64,000 nt of DNA, from the NCBI GenBank assembly GCA_000818945.1, contig KN805395.1:170749-234748 (forward strand). Reading direction: 5' to 3'. A program made the position numbers and the translations under genes. The DNA is from Schizochytrium sp. CCTCC M209059. Taxonomy: Eukaryota; Sar; Bigyra; Thraustochytrida; Thraustochytriidae. This document shows positions 50,422 through 61,282 of the stretch, piece by piece; positions within the stretch are counted from its first letter, which is position 1, and each line of letters starts with the position of its first letter. Below the pieces are notes generated by a model. That model was given only the letters and a program-made list of their open reading frames with translations. It had not been told where the DNA came from and made no database searches.

Positions 50422-51173
50422 TTTGCCGGTCGCTAGCTCTACGCTGGCTGCTTTTGCTTTCGCTGCTCTTGTTCTTGCTCTTGCCGCTTTGGCGAGAGAT
50501 CGGGATCGAGAATTCCAACGACGGCAGCCTGTTCCAGCGGGACGCCGGCGTTACCTCTGCGGCCTCGCGGGGAGACGGCGGCGCGCGGGGGCTGCGCGTG
50601 CGCGGCTCGCTGCTCTGCTCGGCTCTGCTCTGCTCTCCTCTGCGCGGCGGCGTGCGCGTGCGGCGAGCGGCAACGAACGGTCGCTCTCCTCGTTGGGTGT
50701 CTGTCTGCCCGCCCGCCTCTATCCTCGCACTTGCCTCGCCGCGCCCACTGGCCCAAACCGCCTTTGCCCCACTTGCGCCGCCGCATTGTCCACTTGCGCT
50801 GCCGCACCCGCAACAGCGCCCGCGCAACCGTCGCTCGCGGCGCGGGGTTCCAGAGGTGCCGGCGCTCGCGAAGGTTGCCTCTCTCAACGAATGACTCATC
50901 GTATTGTAGTACGTACGTAGTACATATAGCAAAGCAAGCGCTGCTGCTAGGCCTGGAAGCGGCACAAGCGATCGCTGCGCGGGCCAACGGCTGGAGGCCT
51001 GCCGGCTGGCGCGGCCTCGCGGCGCGTGCCTGGGGCGGCGAGGACGTGCTGCGCGAGCCGCGGAGACGTGGCTCGCGTGCGGAGAAGGAAGGATGCTGTG
51101 CTGGGTGCAACGAGGATGACGCTGCTGCTGCTGCTGCTGCTAATGAGGATGCTATGACGATAATGTTGATCGA
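50422..51173. promoter_or_regulatory. Divergent promoter region, CCT2 / SET-domain gene
   Basis: GC-rich, with a GCTCTGCT pentamer tract (about 50610-50640) and CCACTTGCGC elements at about 50768 and 50790, the half-site also seen in the 40.5-kb cluster. No coding evidence. Confidence 0.5.
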
Positions 51174-52775
51174 ATGTCGATGAGGAGAAAAGCAGACGCG
51201 CAAGGGCTGGATACTTGCGCGTGGAGCGGTAGTATCTTGCCGCGTGCCCGGCCAAGGAGTGTGCCAGAGCGGGCTCGTGAAGGACGCCGGATGGCCAAGG
51301 GCCGACGACGCCAGGCGCAAGCGGACGCCGCGCCAGAGTCGCGGGCCCTACTAGGGAAAGAAGCCGCTGATGACGATGCCAGCGACTCCGCAGGGGACCT
51401 TGCGAGCGGCGACGAGGCTGACAAGGATCCCACCGGCCGTCTCGGCGACGCCGTGACGTACGCCGGTGTCCTCTTGGCGCTTGCAGTGGTCTTGGGCAGC
51501 CTCCTGCTGGCCATGGAAACAGAAGATCCGGCGTGGACGGCTTTCGAGATGTGGTCCCGTCTAAATGGCATCCAGTCCGAGCTCACATGCGTGCAGGCTC
51601 AAGACCAAGACGGGGCGCGGTTTACCATTGCTGCAAGGGATCTTGTCGCGGAAAGCCCAGTTCTTCGCGTACCGCGCGCAGCAATTCTTGCAGCGTCGGA
51701 TGCGCACAATGTGAGCGGAACGCAAGGTCTCTCAGCTCAACTTGCAGGACACATCCGGCGCCTCGCCAATCACGAGCTTACGCCAGGAAATGCCACATTT
51801 TCCACGAGCCGGCGCATGGTTCTGGCTGTGCTTCTCATGTGGCATCGGCGTGTTGGCGCCACCCGCCCTACGCGTTGGAGCGCATATGCCACGCTACTTC
51901 CCGAACGCGTACCAGGCTTGCCACGAAACCTTGATGCGAGCACCCTTGCAATATTACAAGGAACGAAGGCACTTGATATGGCCGAGGCGCGCACCCGCCG
52001 CTTCAAAGAGGAGTTTACGCATTTACGGCATGGCTTCAAGTCCGTTTGCAAAGCCAAACCATGGTTCGAGGAGCACGACTACGTTTGGGCGCGTGACATG
52101 GTTGATTCGCGAAGCTTTATGCTTTCGCTCGGAGATCAAGCTGTCGAGGTAGCGATGGTACCTTTCGCTGACCTTGCAGATCACGCCAACGAAAACTGTG
52201 CTCTTTCGCATCACATGGATGAAAACGGGGACTTTGTGGCCACTTCGAGGTGTGCGTTTGCCAAGGGTGACCTCGTCCATAATTGGTACGGGGAGTGGGG
52301 AAACTCAGCGCTCATGTCACAGTGGGGCTTTGCTTTGGATTTTAATCCATTTGACAGCGTGCCTCTCTCTCTGAAGCAATCCGCGTCTCTGCATTGTGTT
52401 GTTTTTCGTAGCGAGAAAGAGGGCATTCACCAAGACTGTATTCGCGAGCTTGTACCGCAATTCCAGGAATTGCTTGGCACGAGTGCCGTTCTCGCGGGTG
52501 ATGTTGCGCTGCAAGAGGTCTTCAAAGCATCGGAAAGTCAGCTGCGTGCCTTGGAGGCCTCGCAGTCGCTCGACGAGGTCCTCGGCCGCTTGGAAGCAAT
52601 GGAACCGGAGAGGCCTGCAACAACGGAGCGCAGTGCCCTACTGACCTGGCTCAGTGAGCACGAAACATTGTCCCTTTCGATGTCTCGATGTTCAAAGGCT
52701 CGCTTAGCTCTCTCCCACGTCGTTCTTCGACACCGTTTTCAAGACCTTGCCCTTGGTGTCTGTTTAGACCTTTGA
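51174..52775 (+). CDS. SET-domain (SETD3/Rubisco LSMT-like) protein with N-terminal transmembrane anchor
   Basis: 533 residues from 51174; an internal ATG at 51291 (MAKGRRRQ) gives a shorter alternative. A single membrane-spanning helix lies at about 92-113 (AVTYAGVLLALAVVLGSLLL), so the rest is probably in the lumen or on the outside, or the reverse; orientation is not clear. The SET fold starts near residue 128 and ends with VPFADLADHANENCALSHHM, GDLVHNWYGEWGNSALMSQ and WGFALDFNPFD (about 329-392), then an LSMT-like substrate-binding region to the end. Family members methylate lysines or histidine (e.g. SETD3 on actin). The usual N-H after the P-x-x-D segment is D-H here, so activity is not certain. 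Confidence 0.83.
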   Translation: MSMRRKADAQGLDTCAWSGSILPRARPRSVPERAREGRRMAKGRRRQAQADAAPESRALLGKEAADDDASDSAGDLASGDEADKDPTGRLGDAVTYAGVLLALAVVLGSLLLAMETEDPAWTAFEMWSRLNGIQSELTCVQAQDQDGARFTIAARDLVAESPVLRVPRAAILAASDAHNVSGTQGLSAQLAGHIRRLANHELTPGNATFSTSRRMVLAVLLMWHRRVGATRPTRWSAYATLLPERVPGLPRNLDASTLAILQGTKALDMAEARTRRFKEEFTHLRHGFKSVCKAKPWFEEHDYVWARDMVDSRSFMLSLGDQAVEVAMVPFADLADHANENCALSHHMDENGDFVATSRCAFAKGDLVHNWYGEWGNSALMSQWGFALDFNPFDSVPLSLKQSASLHCVVFRSEKEGIHQDCIRELVPQFQELLGTSAVLAGDVALQEVFKASESQLRALEASQSLDEVLGRLEAMEPERPATTERSALLTWLSEHETLSLSMSRCSKARLALSHVVLRHRFQDLALGVCLDL

Positions 52776-54052
52776 TCTTTCTGTAAAGTAAAACGGCTGT
52801 GAGACCATGGTGTTTTGAGTCATGGATATATCTGTACAAGCGTGGTGAATTTGAAGTGTATTTCTATTTTTTTTAAACGTCGAGCGATAGAAGAATATTT
52901 TCTTTCATTCATTTTCTGAGGTCCGCTCAAAGCTGCAGAAATGGCTCTTCATGCGAATGAGTGAGCATACTTTTCTAATCTTGTACGGGCGCCGCTCGAA
53001 AGATTTTGCACAATGTTACAAATGATTGCGCTTAGAGAACCAGCGAAACGAAATTTTTTTTATGCCGATTTACCCTTTAAATTTAAGGTGGTGGGCGGCA
53101 GCTAAAACAATGAGGAACGCAAGATAGACACAAGACGAGAACAACAACGCCTTTGGCAGCTTTACGTGTTTTTCTCGTGCGACTTGTGGTCTGCGGAAGC
53201 TGTTGTAGGCCTACGTAACGTTGTGGCTGCAGAAGTGTGCTCATCAGACGTACGTTTCGCTTGTAAAATTCAATCATCATCACATCACGTTGAAGTTTTC
53301 AGGCCCAAGGTGCCATGGTTCATCGCGAACTGGGTGTTGGAAAACAAAGAGAGCCATTTTGGCTGACAATCGCACAGCTTTATCAGCAAAATTGCAATCT
53401 CCTCCTCGTTCTTTTCGTCAATCTCCCCTTTGGCGGTGCTCGTTCTCCTCCTTGGTACGTGAAAAGTGGCATGCATTTCTTTGTCAAAGAAAGAAAAACA
53501 GAGAAAATCCTCAATGCCAAAAAGTCCTCCGTGCATCACTGCATCCCTTTCCTTCTCCCCCTAACTTAAGGCAAACGCGAAGCTGTGTCTTAAAAAAATA
53601 ATAATAGGAAATTGGTTCAATGAAGCCGGGGTGACAGTTTCATATTCGAGTTGAACGTTGTGGCACTGGAAATAGAGAGCGTGCACACACGACGGACGTG
53701 TCGAGGCAAATAGAGAAGTCCGCTCGCCTGCGAAGGAGAGCACGCAAGCGAACAAGCGAGCAAGCAAGCGCGTTGAGGCGCAAGCGCCAGGACCAGCGCA
53801 ATCTCGCGCGAGCGACGAGACGACCGCTCGCGTTGTGAACGAGAAGAGCCGAGAAAAGCACAGAGGCAAAAGACAAGCAAGCAAGAGCAAGCAAACACAT
53901 TGACACGCGCAAGGGCCTTCCTTCGGCCCCTTGTATAATTTTGAACGAGGGGACATCCACGGCTGTTGCGCGCCACTACCGCGGTCATTGAGAAAGGCCG
54001 CGCTCTCGTCTACTTATTTGCTTGATTGTTTGATTTCGAGTCACCACGAAAG
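52776..54052. other. Intergenic region between SET gene and unknown acidic-protein gene
   Basis: The left part is AT-rich, and the right part has GCAA/GAGC-type repeats (about 53745-53775) and becomes GC-richer. Open frames are short and without protein character. No gene is supported. Confidence 0.5.
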
Positions 54053-55060
54053 ATGGCTTTCTTTGGACGATTTCTCGACACCTGGGTCGTGGACCGGGTC
54101 ATGTTTGAGTTCGTGAACCAAGGCGGATGCAATTGTTGCGGGTTTACGCACGGCGGCATGGGCATGCAAGACTTTATGGCGTTGTGCTCGGATGTGGAGA
54201 CGGATGACGGACGCACGGAACGTCGATCGCCATGGCCGCCCTTTATGCAGAATGAGGTCTGGGCCGACCGCGTCAAGTTTCGTCGAATGCTCAAGGAGAC
54301 CATGGGCATCTATCGCGAGCGCTTCGAGCAGCACGGGGCGGACTTTGTCAACTGGTGGCTCGAGCTCGACCCGAAGGAGCGCAAACGTTGCTTTATGATG
54401 CCCAAGGAGGAACTGCGAGTGCAGTTCAACAGCACCTACGACTTTCAGACGGCGTACCAAGTGGTCCTGTGCAGCGTGCTCGAGCAGGTCGAAAACTTTC
54501 CCTCGACGGGATACAAGAATGATGGCGGCACGGATTGCGAAGTATTTCTGGAGACCCACCTCGGTACGAAGCGCGGGGCGTGGACAGTTGCCGACGCGTA
54601 CGTGAACACGGACGAGGGTTGCGATATGTTCTTTGGCATGCTCATGCAGCTGGGCGGAGACCACCTCTTACCAAAGCGTCCGACGGAGAGCCGCAAGCAG
54701 GCCGCGCAGGCAAAGCGCAGCGTCGAGGAGGCTGGCAAGGACTTGGATCAGAAGGTTTCTGCCGATGACGATGATGACGAGGAGGAGGAGGAGGAGGAGG
54801 AGGACGCTGACAGGAAAAAGTCTACGGATAGCGGCACGCAGAGTTTTCGTGGCGACCGCCGGCTCGTGCGTGTTCTCATCTTCCGTTACTTTGCAGATAT
54901 GGCGTGGACTCGCTTCAAGCGCGCTGTGCTTGACAATCAGGAGACCTCGTCCACTCCGGAGGAAGAGGGCAAGCTCGCTCCCTCTGCATCTGCATCTGAA
55001 TCTGCCAGCGCTTGTGATGCCGCGCCGGACGCCTCTTCATCGGAGAAGAAGACAACCTGA
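54053..55060 (+). CDS. Protein of unknown function, acidic C-terminal half
   Basis: 335 residues from the ATG at 54053. I do not recognise it. The first 210 residues look ordered, with a Gly/Cys-rich NQGGCNCCGFTHGGMGMQDF at about 24-43, charged helices, an aromatic WWLELDPKERKRCFMM at about 102-117 and a Tyr/Val-rich DFQTAYQVVLCSVLEQVENF. After about 215 it becomes Lys/Glu-rich. A long Asp/Glu tract (about 240-255) is followed by a helix, LVRVLIFRYFADMAWTRFKRA (about 275-295), which could be amphipathic or membrane-near. The tail is Ser/Ala/Glu-rich. No targeting peptide or enzyme motif is visible. The frame and C-ending codons support a real gene. Confidence 0.82.
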   Translation: MAFFGRFLDTWVVDRVMFEFVNQGGCNCCGFTHGGMGMQDFMALCSDVETDDGRTERRSPWPPFMQNEVWADRVKFRRMLKETMGIYRERFEQHGADFVNWWLELDPKERKRCFMMPKEELRVQFNSTYDFQTAYQVVLCSVLEQVENFPSTGYKNDGGTDCEVFLETHLGTKRGAWTVADAYVNTDEGCDMFFGMLMQLGGDHLLPKRPTESRKQAAQAKRSVEEAGKDLDQKVSADDDDDEEEEEEEEDADRKKSTDSGTQSFRGDRRLVRVLIFRYFADMAWTRFKRAVLDNQETSSTPEEEGKLAPSASASESASACDAAPDASSSEKKTT

Positions 55061-55187
55061 GGATGCGCCATTTAAGTTATCTGATTCTCTGCTTGCTCAA
55101 GCGTCGTCATTTATAATGCTGCCGACCCACTCGCTCGGGCCAACGTCGCACGCTATGAGAAGAAGAAAAAGGGAGAGGTTGTGAAAA

Positions 55188-55220
<33 letters not shown>

Positions 55221-58200
55221 GAGGGAGACAGAGACTGAAAGATTGAAGAGATTCTTGAAGTGAGACAGATGCACATCTATCTGCCTGCAGCCACGATCCA
55301 TGCATGGTCGAGAATGCATAACAAACAAGTCAAGACAAGACAAGATCAGTCGAGACAAAACAGAAGACATGTTGAGCGCCGGCCGCTGGTTTTGCCTGCT
55401 TGCTAGGCTTCTTCATTTCTGCCAGCACCATCATCCGCACCCACTGCTGGCACGGAGAAAAGCAGCTAGGATTTAAGTAATTCGAGCAGCGCATTTTCCC
55501 CCCCTTTATTGTTCCCATGACCAGCCAGCCGGCTGAGCCCTCTCGCTCCCGAGTCGTTTCTCGCTCCCGGGTCGTGGTCATTCCTTTCTCCCTTGCTTCC
55601 TCACAGGCTCCCTCTCCTCCCTGACACGCCGCATTGCATCCACGGATCGATGAGGCTCTCCGCGTTTCACGCACGCACGCACGCACGCTCGCCTTGCCCT
55701 GCGCCGCTCACGCGCTCGCGTTCTTGGAAGCCCTTTCCGCGAGCGCGGATCCCGCCCGCGCTGGAGCATTGCATTCGCAGGGGCGTTTCGCAGGCGCGCC
55801 TCGGCCGCGAGCGAATTCGCGGATACGTCTGTGCCTGCCTGCGACATCGTCGCGCACTCGCCTCCTCCTGTACATACGTACATACATACGTACAAACATA
55901 CACACCTGCGCGCTTACGCAGGAGTGGCTCTGCGCCTCTGCGGCGCCGGCCGAGACGCGCTCGGTCAACCCAGGGCCGCGCATTGCGCCCCGCGCGCGGC
56001 GCGCTTACTCCTGCGCGGGTCTGCCGGCTCGGCCTGGCTCGGCCTTCCCTCTCGCGGAGCATACGACGCGCAGTAGCCGGCTAGCTAGCTGTGAATACAT
56101 CGGCAACGAGGCAAGCAGGGCAAGCGAGGCAAGCGAGCAAGCGAGCAAGATTAGCAAGCAGCAGCGCGGCCCCTTTCGCTCGAGGCAGATGCCTCGCTGC
56201 GTCGCTGGGCGGCGCTGGCCGCGCAGAGACCGGCGCGGCCAGCTGGCTAGCTAGCTTCGCGGAGCGTGGATGGAGGGCCGGGTTTGTGCATGTAAAGACG
56301 GATGGATGGATGGATGGTGCAGCAGGAGGGCGGGAAGAGAGAGGAAGCAGCGCGACGTATGCGACGCCAGGACCGAGTTTTTACAGGGCTGTTTCCAAGT
56401 TTTCCTCAGGCTTGTGCCACGACCGTCTTGCACGGGCAGGACATCTTGGCTTGGGCCTCGACGCGGACAGGAACTTGAAGGCGCCGTCAAGCAAGGAGAA
56501 AAGGCCACGGGGACTCGGCTGCGGCTTGCGGCAACTGCGACTCGGCTTGCGACTTGGCTTGGCGCAGCGAGCTGCAGGTGCAAGGTGAATCTTTTGGTGG
56601 TGGTGGTGGCGGAAATGTGTGAGAGCGCGTGGAAGGAGGGTCCTCGGAGACGGAGCGGAGAGGAGAGAGCAGAACAGAGCAGAGCAGAGCAGCCAGAAGA
56701 CGTCGCTCGCAGGGTGGCTCGAGAGAGGGCAAGGTGGTGCAGCGCAGGTTCAGGTGCAGAGCGAGGGACGCAGTACCGAGCTTGTGGCCAGGGCTAGCCG
56801 AGGGTTTGGTTTCTTTTCAGCAGTCGTCGACTGTGGTAGTGAAAAAAACAAAAAGATAAATGCAGTGAATGAATGAATAATAGACCTAAATAAATAAAAG
56901 AATCATTCATTGAATGTGAAAAAAGTTATCACCCACATCACAGGCAGAGAGTGAGTCATGAGTGATGGATGATGGGCTGCTCGAAGATTAAATCGATCGA
57001 GCGATCGATCGAGCGATCTCTTGGGCTAATGCTGGCCATTTCAAAGCCAGCGTCGACGCAGCTCCGCTCCACAGGCGGTTGGCCACGGTTGCCGCGGCGG
57101 CGGCGCGATGCATCGTGGCGCAGGGTCTTGCTCTGCGCAGGCTTGGTTTGCTTGCCAGCCTGAGTGCACTGCGCTCGATCCGTCGACCCAACCATCGATC
57201 GATCCTCGGTCAAGATAAATAAACAAAATCAATGATTGAAAACAAACATAAAAAATGTAGTAACATAAGGTGGGGGAAAGAAGAAGGCCTTGCAGGAACA
57301 ACACGAGAGAGCGAACGAATGATTGGCAAAGGCGAGGCCAAGCCAGAGCCAACGCTCCCGCACCTTGGCGGCATGGCGCTGGCTGCACGATGCAGGTCGC
57401 CGCCGGTCGAGGCGTCGCCGCGAGCGCGGGACTGTCTCGATGCCTGACTGCGCCATCGAGGTTCTCCTCGTCATCAGCCCGAGTCAGTAATACTAAACAA
57501 ACCAGAGACAGACAGACCGTGGCTCCAGGAATTTTCGCGCATCCCCGCCCAGTAAGGCCCGCACGCGCGCTCGCCCCCCTCTATCCCCGCCCCCGCGCGC
57601 GGCGCGGCCGCACCGGACCCCGCGAATTTATCTCAACCCAGCAGCGGTGGTCTGCAGCGCGGGCGGGCGGGGCGGGAGGTGCGCGGTGCTGCGAGTGCGA
57701 GTGCGAGTGCGAGTGCGTGCGCGCGAGCGATGCGCGCGGAGGGCGAGCGCGCGGGCGCGCGGCGAGAGCGGAGAGCGCGCGGCGGCGCGCGGCGAGGCGA
57801 GGCGAGCGGCGGGCTTTCTTGGGTTTGAAAAAGGAGCGCGAAAAGATCGGGTTTGAATTGGCCTGCTTTTTGTATTGGGTTGCATTGCACTGCGTTGCAC
57901 TGCGTTGCATTGCATTGCATTGCGTTGCATTGCGTTGCCCTGCAAGGCGTGGAGAAAGGATGCATGAGCGAGCGGCGCTCGAGGGTGCAGCAGCAGCAGC
58001 AGCCCGCGGGCGAGCGAGCGCGCGAGGGAGAGCGGCGAGGCGCGGCGAGGCGGAGAGAGAAGGAAAGCGCGGTCGGCGCTGTTCGCGGCGCTTCCTCGGC
58101 CGCGTCGGCAGATAGGAAAGAAAGCGGAGGCTGGCGGGTGGATCCGACGGTGGATGTCAAGTGCTGTGCAATGCAAGAGGAAGAAAAGGAAAAGGAAGGG

Positions 58201-58579
58201 AAAGGAAAGGAAAGGAATGGAAGAGGCTGGAAATCATGCACAATGATGAGAGAGTCACGGACGGCGAGAGTGATGGCCGCGAAAGAAAGGCACCGTGGTT
58301 GCATGAGCATGGTTGAAAGCGGGAGGGAGAGGCTGGCTGAGCCAAGAAGAGATCGCCACAACGTGAACACAAAGTGAGGCGGGAAAACGAGAGAGAGTGG
58401 AAAACGAAAAAAGGGAAAAAGAGAAAGAAAAAAAAGATTGGAAAGAAACTGACGCTCACCCGCTGGAATCAATCGAACCACTCTGGTTGCTTGTGCGAAA
58501 CCATTCATCCATCCATCCATCCTTCCTCACAGGAAAACGCGCGTCTGTTCGGCTCAGACACAGTAACAACAAAGGCAGG
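55061..58579. other. Long repeat-rich spacer upstream of aconitase
   Basis: No gene is seen. Features: a GA tract (about 55181-55235), TACGTACATAC repeats (about 55870-55905), CGATCGAT palindromic clusters (56990-57030 and 57190-57215), TTGCA/TTGCG pentamers (about 57880-57945), AGCAG units (about 56670-56695) and GGAT repeats (about 56300-56320). The purine-rich stretch just before 58580 is probably the leader of the aconitase gene. Antisense and plus-strand frames here are low complexity. Confidence 0.5.
57880..57945. repeat. TTGCA/TTGCG pentanucleotide repeat
   Basis: Five-base units alternate TTGCA and TTGCG (with CTGCG variants) for more than ten copies, about 640 bases before the aconitase start codon. 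Confidence 0.85.
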
Positions 58580-61282
58580 ATGATCGGCCGTGCGGTCCTC
58601 TCGCGCGGCGCGAAGCTCGCCGCCGCCGCGAGCGCCCGCCGCGGCGCCGTCGGCGCCACCCTCACCGCCCACCATGGCGCCGCCACGCAGATGATCTCTG
58701 CGCGCGAGTTCTCCGCCTTCATGGACTCTTACGACGAGCACGTCGAGGAACGCAAGGCCGAGGACATCGTCCCCCGCCCCCTCAACGCTGAGCAGATGAG
58801 CGACCTCGTCGAGCAGCTCAAGAACCCCGAGAAGGGCGAGGAGGAGCGCCTCGTCGAGCTCCTCGAGACCCGCGTCCCCCCCGGTGTCGATGAGGCTGCT
58901 TACGTTAAGGCCAGCTTCCTCACCGCCGTGGCCAAGGGCGAGACCGAGAGCCCCCTCGTCGACAGGAAGCACGCCGCCAAGCTTCTCGGCACCATGCAGG
59001 GTGGCTACAACGTCGCGCCCCTCATCGAGCTCCTCGACGACGAGGAACTCGGCCAGATCGCCGCCGATGCCCTCAAGCACACTCTCCTCGTCTTTGACGC
59101 CTTCCATGACGTCGAGGACAAGGCCAAGGCCGGCAACGCCATGGCCAAGGAGGTCATTGAGTCCTGGGCCAAGGCCGAGTGGTTCCTCAAGAAGGAGAAG
59201 GTCCCCGAGAAGATCACCGTCACCATCTTTATGGTCCCCGGTGAGACCAACACCGATGACCTCTCCCCCGCCCCCGACGCCTGGTCGCGCCCGGACATTC
59301 CCCTCCACGCCAAGGCCATGCTCAAGAACCCCCGCGAGGGCATTGATGATGCCATGAAGCAAATCGCCGAACTCAAGGAGAAGGGCTTTCCCCTCGCCTA
59401 CTGCGGTGATGTCGTTGGTACCGGCTCCTCGCGCAAGAGTGCCATCAACAGTGTGCTCTGGCACATGGGTGAAGACATCCCTTTTGTGCCCAACAAGCGC
59501 ACCGGTGGTGTCGTCCTCGGTGGCAAGATCGCCCCCATCTTCTTCAACACTGCCGAGGACTCTGGCGCCCTCCCCATTGAGATGGACGTTGAGAAGCTTA
59601 AGATGGGCAGCGTCGTCGATATCTACCCGTACGACGGCGTCGTCAAGGACCACGAGTCCGGCGAGGAGATCACCACCTTCAAGCTCGCCTCGGATGTCCT
59701 CTTTGACGAGGTGCAGGCTGGTGGCCGCATCCCGCTCATCATTGGCCGTGGCCTTACCTCCAAGGCTTGCGAGTCCCTCGGCAAGGAGCCTTCGGATGTC
59801 TTCCGCGTGCCCGGCAAGATCGAGCCCAAGGAGGGCCAGGGCTACACGCTTGCCCAGAAGATGGTCGGCAAGGCCTGCGGCCTCGACGGTGTCCTTCCCC
59901 ACAACTACTGCGAGCCTGTCATGACCACCGTCGGCTCTCAGGATACCACGGGCCCCATGACCCGCGACGAGCTCAAGGATCTTGCCTGCCTTGGCTTCCA
60001 GGCTGACCTCGTCATGCAGTCCTTCTGCCACACCGCCGCTTACCCCAAGCCGGTCGATGTCGTCACCCACCACACTCTTCCGGACTTTATCCGCAACCGT
60101 GGTGGTGTCTCCCTCCGCCCCGGTGACGGTATCATCCACTCGTGGCTGAACCGCATGCTCCTTCCCGACACCGTCGGTACCGGCGGTGACTCGCACACCC
60201 GCTTTCCCCTTGGAATCTCCTTCCCTGCCGGCAGTGGCCTCGTCGCCTTTGCCGCGGCCACCGGCTCCATGCCCCTCAGCATGCCCGAGTCCGTCCGCGT
60301 CCGCTTCCACGGCGAGATGCAGCCCGGTATCACCCTCCGCGACCTTGTGCACGCCATCCCGTACCAGGCCATCCAGGACGGCCACCTCACCGTCGCCAAG
60401 CAGGGCAAGAAGAACGTCTTTAGCGGCCGCGTCCTCGAGATTGAGGGTCTCCCCAACCTCAAGTGCGAGCAGGCCTTTGAGCTCTCCGATGCCTCCGCCG
60501 AGCGCTCCGCCGCTGGCTGCACCATCGAACTCAACGAGGAGCCCATCATCGAGTACCTCAAGAGCAACATTGTTCTCCTCCAGTGGATGATCTCTGAGGG
60601 CTACGGCGATGCCCGCACCATCGAGCGCCGCATTGGCAAGATGGAGGACTGGATCGCCAACCCCGTGCTTCTCCGCGCCGACAAGAACGCCGAGTACGCC
60701 GCCACCATCGACATTGACCTCAACGAGATCAAGGAGCCCATTGTCTGCTGCCCCAACGATCCGGATGATGCCAAGCTTCTCTCCGAGGTTCAGGGCGACA
60801 AGATTGACGAGGTTTTCATTGGCAGCTGCATGACCAACGTCGGACACTTCCGCGCCGCCGGCAAGCTCCTCAGCCAGCAGGAGGGCGAGGTCCCCACCCG
60901 TCTCTGGATTGCCCCGCCCACCAAGATGGACGAGTCCACTCTCTCCGACGAGGGCTACTACTCGACCTTTGGCACCTCTGGCGCCCGCCTCGAGATGCCC
61001 GGCTGCTCGCTCTGCATGGGTAACCAGGCCCGCGTCAAGGAGAACTCTACCGTTGTATCGACCTCGACCCGCAACTTCCCCAACCGTCTGGGCAAGGGCG
61101 CAAACGTCTACCTCGCCAGTGCTGAGCTCGCCGCCGTCTCGTCCATCTTTGGCTACCTCCCCACCCCGGAGGAGTACCTCAAGAAGCACGAGTTCCTCCA
61201 GAAGGACGCCGACGATACCTACCGCTACATGAACTTCAACGAGATGGACGACTACGTCGCCAAGGCTCAGGGCTCCAAGTAA
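58580..61282 (+). CDS. Aconitate hydratase, bacterial AcnB type, mitochondrial
   Basis: 900 residues. The first 40 are a clear mitochondrial presequence (MIGRAVLSRGAKLAAAASAR). The rest has the AcnB order: an N-terminal HEAT-like domain (about 55-200), then the swivel (about 205-400) and the three catalytic domains to the end, unlike mitochondrial AcnA-type enzymes with the swivel last. The iron-sulfur ligands are C750 (GSCMTNVG), C809 and C812 (PGCSLCMG), with the same 59 and 3 spacing as E. coli AcnB C710, C769 and C772. Other family motifs: GTGGDSHTRFPLGISFPAGS and NRLGKGANVYLASAE. It should interconvert citrate and isocitrate in the TCA cycle; a role with 2-methylisocitrate is possible, as in bacteria. 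Codons end almost always in C or G, a sign of strong expression. Confidence 0.96.
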   Translation: MIGRAVLSRGAKLAAAASARRGAVGATLTAHHGAATQMISAREFSAFMDSYDEHVEERKAEDIVPRPLNAEQMSDLVEQLKNPEKGEEERLVELLETRVPPGVDEAAYVKASFLTAVAKGETESPLVDRKHAAKLLGTMQGGYNVAPLIELLDDEELGQIAADALKHTLLVFDAFHDVEDKAKAGNAMAKEVIESWAKAEWFLKKEKVPEKITVTIFMVPGETNTDDLSPAPDAWSRPDIPLHAKAMLKNPREGIDDAMKQIAELKEKGFPLAYCGDVVGTGSSRKSAINSVLWHMGEDIPFVPNKRTGGVVLGGKIAPIFFNTAEDSGALPIEMDVEKLKMGSVVDIYPYDGVVKDHESGEEITTFKLASDVLFDEVQAGGRIPLIIGRGLTSKACESLGKEPSDVFRVPGKIEPKEGQGYTLAQKMVGKACGLDGVLPHNYCEPVMTTVGSQDTTGPMTRDELKDLACLGFQADLVMQSFCHTAAYPKPVDVVTHHTLPDFIRNRGGVSLRPGDGIIHSWLNRMLLPDTVGTGGDSHTRFPLGISFPAGSGLVAFAAATGSMPLSMPESVRVRFHGEMQPGITLRDLVHAIPYQAIQDGHLTVAKQGKKNVFSGRVLEIEGLPNLKCEQAFELSDASAERSAAGCTIELNEEPIIEYLKSNIVLLQWMISEGYGDARTIERRIGKMEDWIANPVLLRADKNAEYAATIDIDLNEIKEPIVCCPNDPDDAKLLSEVQGDKIDEVFIGSCMTNVGHFRAAGKLLSQQEGEVPTRLWIAPPTKMDESTLSDEGYYSTFGTSGARLEMPGCSLCMGNQARVKENSTVVSTSTRNFPNRLGKGANVYLASAELAAVSSIFGYLPTPEEYLKKHEFLQKDADDTYRYMNFNEMDDYVAKAQGSK

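Noticed and set aside
49492..50436. 314-codon frame antisense to CCT2
   Set aside because: Shadow of the chaperonin gene; no independent protein signature.
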